Shown: positions 57,491 through 64,000 of the stretch, in pieces | Layout: every line of letters begins with the position of its first letter | How positions within the stretch are numbered: position 1 is the stretch's first letter | NCBI RefSeq assembly: GCF_026230105.1 | Contig: NC_079484.1 | Location: forward strand, 3,735,805-3,799,804 | DNA from: Diorhabda sublineata | Lineage: Eukaryota > Arthropoda > Insecta > Coleoptera > Chrysomelidae | Length of the DNA: 64,000 nt | Direction: 5' to 3' | The notes under the pieces: generated by a model | Database searches by the model: none | The model's input: only the letters and a program-made list of their open reading frames with translations | What the model was told of the DNA's origin: nothing | Position numbers and translations under genes: made by a program

Positions 57491-59861
57491 TCTCAAATAT
57501 TATTTCGAGCTTATATAAAAAATTAACGCTCTTAAAATGGAGTTTTAAACAAAAGCAAATCAAAACCTAATTCCTTTGAGGTTAAAGTTGAAAGAGATAA
57601 CTTAAATAGTCGATACGTGTTTTAAAATGTTAATGAAGGAAAATTTACTGAACTGTGACTACTTTAGATTTAGTAACAAACTTGTAATGAAATAACTAGC
57701 GTAGAACGAAACTTTTGATTCCTTGTAATGATACTGTTACTAAGTATGAAAGTCAGTGTTGCCAGCTGGAAGATTTTTGAATCTATATGAAATATTAGTT
57801 CCAAAAATTTACTATTTTGCATTTGTAAAAAGGAAAAATGTATCTCATTTTCACCTTAATTCATGCAAGGTTGTGAAACTTATGTTATTGTAAAATAATG
57901 AACAAGAAATTCCAAAATTGGTATACCCACGTAAAATTTGCAAAACTGTCTGCGGTGGTGTAAGCACATAAAAAACCTTTTGAGAAATATATTTTTATTT
58001 TCATTCATTCCTTGGCTCATTATTAATAGTAAATATTCAGCAGATATTAAAATCATAGACGAATACAAACAGCCTTCCGATTCTCAACAGTTCTCTGCAA
58101 TGGTAATTGATTAAATTTCAATAGAATATGTTTTGAATTTTATACAAATTAGCAGCATCTTCATATTGCTTATAAATGACCAATCAAGTGAAATTCCCTA
58201 TTATACTGCTTTTTTTGTTTACCGGAATTTAAGCAAATGAAATCTAAATATTTCGTATTTTATAATTTATAAAAACATTATAAATAGTGGCATTGACTAC
58301 ACTATCATCTTTCGACTAAAAGAAGAACTACAAAAATATTGAGATCTACTAGAAATTTTCATTTTCATTAGTTTGACTTTTCGTTAGAAGGTGGTAGCAG
58401 AGTCAAGTCATTAAAATTTTTCACTAGATTGTTTCGGAAATTGAAAATTACACATTATTCAACTTGGAAACTATTTTTAAATAGTGTGAATCAAATATTA
58501 TAACAGCGGATTTAAAATTGAAAAGTTTTGCTAATACTGCCATCTTCTAAGCAGTAGTCGAAGTACAAAAAAATAACGCAGGGCAAATATCTACTTTTTT
58601 TATTTTTAATATGCAGCTTAGTTATATCGATAGTAACGAGATGGCGGTGATAGAATAATGTATTTATTTTGCATTGAATAAATAAACAAATACAAAATGA
58701 ATATTAATTATATTGCTTTCCCTTAACTAGACGTTTAATATTATCTCCATATTCTTTTAATAGTATTAGTATAATAGACAGTTTTTGTTAAACGCAAACT
58801 GAATCATGAATATCATTTGTAAATGAATGTTTGTAGGTCGTATAGTTTCTGTAGAATGTGAAATAATACCATAAAGTAGTAAAATAATGATTTTAGATGA
58901 AATTACTTAGAATTTATTTTCTCACTTACATCGCAATAAAATTTATCGACTCAATTTACCGAAAAGTAGCACACTTAAAGTTTTTTCTACTTGATTCCTG
59001 CAATACCAATCTATATTATTAATAAAATACTATAAAAATGATTAAGTAAAACAATAAACAATGAAATTAAGTTTGTAGTCTCTATCAGGAACATATATTA
59101 CTAAGGGAACTATCATATACGATGATTTATTTCTTAGAAAATAATTATATAATCTTCGGCTCCCATTTTCTACAAAGGTATTGAAATATAACAACTTAAA
59201 AACAAGTTTGTATCTTATTCGGAGTTTAAGCCAATTATCTTGAAAAACTACACACTCTAAGTACACACCAAATCGTTCTAATGTAATATGTTTGCTTAAC
59301 GATGTTCGATTTCCTTATTTTTGTTCGACTGCACTTCCAATTTTAGCAATTTTAATTGTGAAAAGCAGATTTTTATTTATGATCTTTCGTTGGAAAGTAA
59401 TTTTGTCATCTTATCTAGTCAACCTATTTTATAACGTTTCTAATTTATAATCTAGAAATATGTATATTTTATAGTAGAATGCTATACAGGTTTTATTATT
59501 GGAAAGTTGAGGATTTGTTCATCACCTATAAATGTTTAATTATTTCAGTTTATGTACTAAAATATATTTTACGTTAGGCCTATATACATCACAATATAAG
59601 TTACGTCTTTGAATTTGTATTCAAATCTTTTGGGTAAAAAATTTCTGCTCATAAGTTTTTGGTATGATTGACTATGAGTGTAAAGCTGGAAAACTGAATT
59701 TTTAATTTTTATTATGGCCAAATGAAGAAGACACAAAATGTCAAGTCCATAAAACTAGTAGCTAACAATCTAGAAGGGAAAATCTACGCAAAATACCACT
59801 ACTGGAGGCAAGTTTTGATACCCGATAACCTAAGAGACTGAAAAAGATTTCTAGATTTGAA
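57491..59861. other. Upstream flank of Ada2a/Rpb4; promoter region and spacer
   Basis: The promoter of the locus must lie at its left end. TAGTCGATACGTG near 57609 resembles half of a DRE-type element, and a full TATCGATA lies at 58625-58632, about 1.1 kb from the start codon; neither is proven to act here. At 59719-59841 a short plus-strand frame (MKKTQNVKSIKLVANN...) runs up to the edge of the 409-bp array and could be a leftover of the gene from which the array arose. Otherwise nothing was recognised. Confidence 0.4.
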
Positions 59862-62800
59862 GACATACTAAAGATAGAAAAGCAACTGAAGAATCAACGA
59901 GTGAAGAAGCTATGTAGCAACCGAAACTTCTGAAGAATCTACAGAGTTTGAGGAATATACAACGTCCGAAGACAGTTACTGCGAAAGCTCAAAACCAACA
60001 ACGGAATCAACGAAACAAACTACTGAAATAACAAAAACAAATGACAATTCTACAACTATCGAAGACTACGGGCAATACCAACAACTGAAGAAATATTCAG
60101 CGAAATAGTTGAAGCTATTGAAAAAACAACAACTGAATAAATAGAGGAGCTAAAAATATGTGAAATTCCTAAGGAACTAACAACGGGGTACTATTAGAAA
60201 CTACTGTAGAACTAAGAGCTGACTAGATATACAGCGAATTGAATATTACCGAAGAAAAAACAACTATTGAAGATATACAATCAATAATGAAGCAACTAAA
60301 GAATCCTCGAGTGAGAAGCTATTTAGCAACCGAAACTTCTGAAGAATCTGCAGAGTTTGAGGAATATACAACGTCCGAAGACAGTTACAGCGAAAGCTCA
60401 AAACCAACAACGGAATCAACGAAAAAAACTACTGAAATAACAAAAACAAACGACAATTCTACAACTATCGAAGACTACGGGAAATACCAACAACTGAAAA
60501 AATATTCAGCGAAATAGTTGAAGCTATTGAAAAAACAACAACTGAATAAATAGAGCAGCTAAAAATATGTGAAATTCCTAAGGAACTAACAACGGGGTAC
60601 TATTAGAAACTACTGTAGAACTAAGAGCTGATTAGATATACAGCGAATTGAATATTACCGAAGAAAAAACAACTATTGAAGATATACAATCAATAATGAA
60701 GCAACTGAAGAATCAACGAGTGAAGAAGCTATGTAGCAACCGAAACTTCTGAAGAATCTACAGAGTTTGAGGAATATACAACGTCCGAAGACAGTTACAG
60801 CGAAAGCTCAAAACCAACAACGGAATCAACGAAACAAACTACTGAAATAACAAAAACAAATGACAATTCTACAACTATCGAAGACTACGGGAAATACCAA
60901 CAACTAAAGAAATATTCAGCGAAATAGTTGAAGCTATTGAAAAAACAACAACTGAATAAATAGAGGAGCTAAAAATATGTGAAATTCCTAAGGAACTAAC
61001 AACGGGGTACTATTAGAAACTACTGTAGAACTAAGAGCTGAGTACATTTACAGCGAATTGAATATTACCGAAGAAAAAACAACTATTGAAGATATACAAT
61101 CAATAATGAAGCAACTAAAGAATCCTCGAGTGAGAAGCTATTTAGCAACCGAAACTTCTGAAGAATCTGCAGAGTTTGAGGAATATACAACGTCCGAAGA
61201 CAGTTACAGCGAAAGCTCAAAACCAACAACGGAATCAACGAAACAAACTACTGAAATAACAAAAACAAATGACAATTCTACAACTATCGAAGACTACGGG
61301 AAATACCAACAACTGAAGAAATATTCAGCGAAATAGTTGAAGCTATTGAAAAAACAACAACTGAATAAATAGAGGAACTAAAAATATGTGAAATTCCTAA
61401 GGAACTAACAACGGGGTACTATTAGAAACTACTGTAGAACTAAGAGCTGAGTACATTTACAGCGAATTGAATATTACCGAAGAAAAAACAACTATTGAAG
61501 ATATACAATCAATAATGAAGCAACTAAAGAATCCTCGAGTGAGAAGCTATTTAGCAACCGAAACTTCTGAAGAATCTGCAGAGTTTGAGGAATATACAAC
61601 GTCCGAAGACAGTTACAGCGAAAGCTCAAAACCAACAACGGAATCAACGAAACAAACTACTGAAATAACAAAAACAAATGACAATTCTACAACTATCGAA
61701 GACTACGGGAAATACCAACAACTGAAGAAATATTCAGCGAAATAGTTGAAGCTATTGAAAAAACAACAACTGAATAAATAGAGGAGCTAAAAATATGTGA
61801 AATTCCTAAGGAACTAACAACGGGGTACTATTAGAAACTACTGTAGAACTAAGAGCTGAGTACATTTACAGCGAATTAAATATTACCGAAGAAAAAACAA
61901 CTATTGAAGATGTACAATCAATAATGAAGCAACTAAAGAATCCTCGAGTGAGAAGCTATTTAGCAACCGAAACTTCTGAAGAATCTGCAGAGTTTGAGGA
62001 ATATACAACGTCCGAAGACAGTTACAGCGAAAGCTCAAAACCAACAACGGAATCAACGAAACAAACTACTGAAATAACAAAAACAAATGACAATTCTACA
62101 ACTATCGAAGACTACGGGAAATACCAACAACTGAAGAAATATTCAGCGAAATAGTTGAAGCTATTGAAAAAACAACAACTGAATAAATAGAGGAGCTAAA
62201 AATATGTGAAATTCCTAAGGAACTAACAACGGGGTACTATTAGAAACTACTGTAGAACTAAGAGCTGAGTACATTTACAGCGAATTAAATATTACCGAAG
62301 AAAAAACAACTATTGAAGATATACAATCAATAATGAAGCAACTAAAGAATCCTCGAGTGAGAAGCTATTTAGCAACCGAAACTTCTGAAGAATCTGCAGA
62401 GTTTGAGGAATATACAACGTCCGAAGACAGTTACAGCGAAAGCTCAAAACCAACAACGGAATCAACGAAACAAACTACTGAAATAACAAAAACAAATGAC
62501 AATTCTACAACTATCGAAGACTACGGGAAATACCAACAACTGAAGAAATATTCAGCGAAATAGTTGAAGCTATTGAAAAAACAACAACTGAATAAATAGA
62601 GGAGCTAAAAATATGTGAAATTCCTAAGGAACTAACAACGGGGTACTATTAGAAACTACTGTAGAACTAAGAGCTGAGTACATTTACAGCGAATTGAATA
62701 TTACCGAAGAAAAAACAACTATTGAAGATATACAATCAATAATGAAGCAACTAAAGAATCCTCGAGTGAGAAGCTATTTAGCAACCGAAACTTCTGAAGA

Positions 62801-64000
62801 ATCTGCAGAGTTTGAGGAATATACAACGTCCGAAGACAGTTACAGCGAAAGCTCAAAACCAACAACGGAATCAACGAAACAAACTACTGAAATAACAAAA
62901 ACAAATGACAATTCTACAACTATCGAAGACTACGGGAAATACCAACAACTGAAGAAATATTCAGCGAAATAGTTGAAGCTATTGAAAAAACAACAACTGA
63001 ATAAATAGAGGAGCTAAAAATATGTGAAATTCCTAAGGAACTAACAACGGGGTACTATTAGAAACTACTGTAGAACTAAGAGCTGAGTACATTTACAGCG
63101 AATTAAATATTACCGAAGAAAAAACAACTATTGAAGATGTACAATCAATAATGAAGCAACTAAAGAATCCTCGAGTGAGAAGCTATTTAGCAACCGAAAC
63201 TTCTGAAGAATCTGCAGAGTTTGAGGAATATACAACGTCCGAAGACAGTTACAGCGAAAGCTCAAAACCAACAACGGAATCAACGAAAAAAACTACTGAA
63301 ATAACAAAAACAAACGACAATTCTACAACTATCGAAGACTACGGGAAATACCAACAACTGAAAAAATATTCAGCGAAATAGTTGAAGCTATTGAAAAAAC
63401 AACAACTGAATAAATAGAGGAGCTAAAAATATGTGAAATTCCTAAGGAACTAACAACGGGGTACTATTAGAAACTACTGTAGAACTAAGAGCTGATTAGA
63501 TATACAGCGAATTGAATATTACCGAAGAAAAAACAACTATTGAAGATATACAATCAATAATGAAGCAACTAAAGAATCCTCGAGTGAGAAGCTATTTAGC
63601 AACCGAAACTTCTGAAGAATCTGCAGAGTTTGAGGAATATACAACGTCCGAAGACAGTTACAGCGAAAGCTCAAAACCAACAACGGAATCAACGAAAAAA
63701 ACTACTGAAATAACAAAAACAAACGACAATTCTACAACTATCGAAGACTACGGGAAATACCAACAACTGAAAAAATATTCAGCGAAATAGTTGAAGCTAT
63801 TAAAAAAACAACAACTGAATAAATAGAGGAGCTAAAAATATGTGAAATTCCTAAGGAACTAACAACGGGGTACTATTAGAAACTACTGTAGAACTAAGAG
63901 CTGACTAGATATACAGCGAATTGAATATTACCGAAGAAAAAACAACTATTGAAGATATACAATCAATAATGAAGCAACTAAAGAATCCTCGGAATCAACG
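59862..64000 (+). repeat. 409-bp tandem array from a Thr/Glu/Ser-rich coding sequence
   Basis: The anchor GAAGCTATTG recurs at 60111, 60520, 60930, 61339, 61748, 62157, 62566, 62975, 63384 and 63793, a period of 409 (once 410). About ten units are present and the array leaves the window. Eight units keep a plus-strand frame of 76-92 residues starting MNITEEKTTIEDIQSIMKQL (or MKQLKNPRV where the upstream ATT/GTA context differs), with TSEDSYSESSKPTTESTK and ending QQLKKYSAK. Units are nearly identical. Two subtypes exist: units 1 and 3 read AACTGAAGAATCAACGAGTG where the others read AACTAAAGAATCCTCGAGTG. Because 409 is not a multiple of three, no frame crosses units. A spliced or frameshifted gene is not excluded, but the parts look like a broken low-complexity (mucin-like) gene amplified as satellite. 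Confidence 0.92.

Noticed and set aside
57511..57517. TATATAA on the minus strand as the TATA box of Ada2a/Rpb4
   Set aside because: It lies only about 20 bases before the start codon, so transcription would begin at or after the ATG.
60239..63790. Eight separate 76-92 residue genes in the 409-bp array
   Set aside because: They are the same frame in each tandem unit. The unit length is not a multiple of three and all frames end at the same TAG. They are recorded as one repeat array.

Overview
The window looks like insect nuclear DNA. It is AT-rich, has no bacterial-style gene packing, and is full of decayed transposons: mariner/Tc1, pogo/Tigger, hAT, several non-LTR retrotransposon clades, and tyrosine-recombinase and YqaJ-nuclease remnants. 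It holds one clear host locus. I cannot name the species. The shared Ada2a/Rpb4 first exon (described in Drosophila) together with the transposon mix suggests a holometabolous insect, perhaps a beetle; that placement is inference.

The host locus is on the minus strand between about 57.5 kb and 51.1 kb. One first exon (57490-57430) opens two proteins by alternative splicing. Spliced to 57369-56496 and 54590-54140 it gives a 461-residue Ada2a, with ZZ finger, SANT domain and C-terminal SWIRM domain. Spliced instead to 53039-52859 and 51372-51195 it gives a 139-residue Rpb4, a subunit of the RNA polymerase II stalk. Both frames close exactly. Both second exons start with AA, so the split codon 21 is Glu in both proteins. 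The whole Ada2a-specific part lies inside Rpb4 intron 1. A MITE sits in Rpb4 intron 1 and a scrambled antisense LINE fragment in Rpb4 intron 2.

Layout: 0.1-2.75 kb, a 148-bp satellite (about 18 copies). 5.1-6.6 kb, a hAT-like terminus and a duplicated composite repeat with 26-bp minisatellites that have a 156-bp higher-order period. 7.0-7.8 kb, a decayed Crypton-like tyrosine recombinase. 10-16.5 kb, mariner and LINE remnants. 17.6-21.5 kb, a 412-bp MITE and a second, inverted copy split by a 5'-truncated non-LTR element with a 14-bp target-site duplication. 23.4-24.4 kb, another mariner. 26.1-26.4 kb, a YqaJ/lambda-exonuclease-like remnant. 27.1-27.9 kb, a Tc1/mariner on the minus strand. 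29.5 and 31.5 kb, two inverted copies of a deleted pogo-like element. 32-50 kb, scattered Harbinger-, hAT-, mariner-, LINE- and piggyBac-like scraps. 51-57.5 kb, Rpb4/Ada2a. 59.9 kb to the right edge, a 409-bp tandem array that continues past the window.

The 409-bp array encodes Thr/Glu/Ser-rich peptide in every unit. The unit length is not a multiple of three and the Glu/Thr-rich frame switches inside the unit, so it looks like the amplified, already broken remains of a low-complexity gene. No other host gene, tRNA, rRNA or CRISPR was seen. Most other open frames of 60-130 residues are chance frames in AT-rich DNA.
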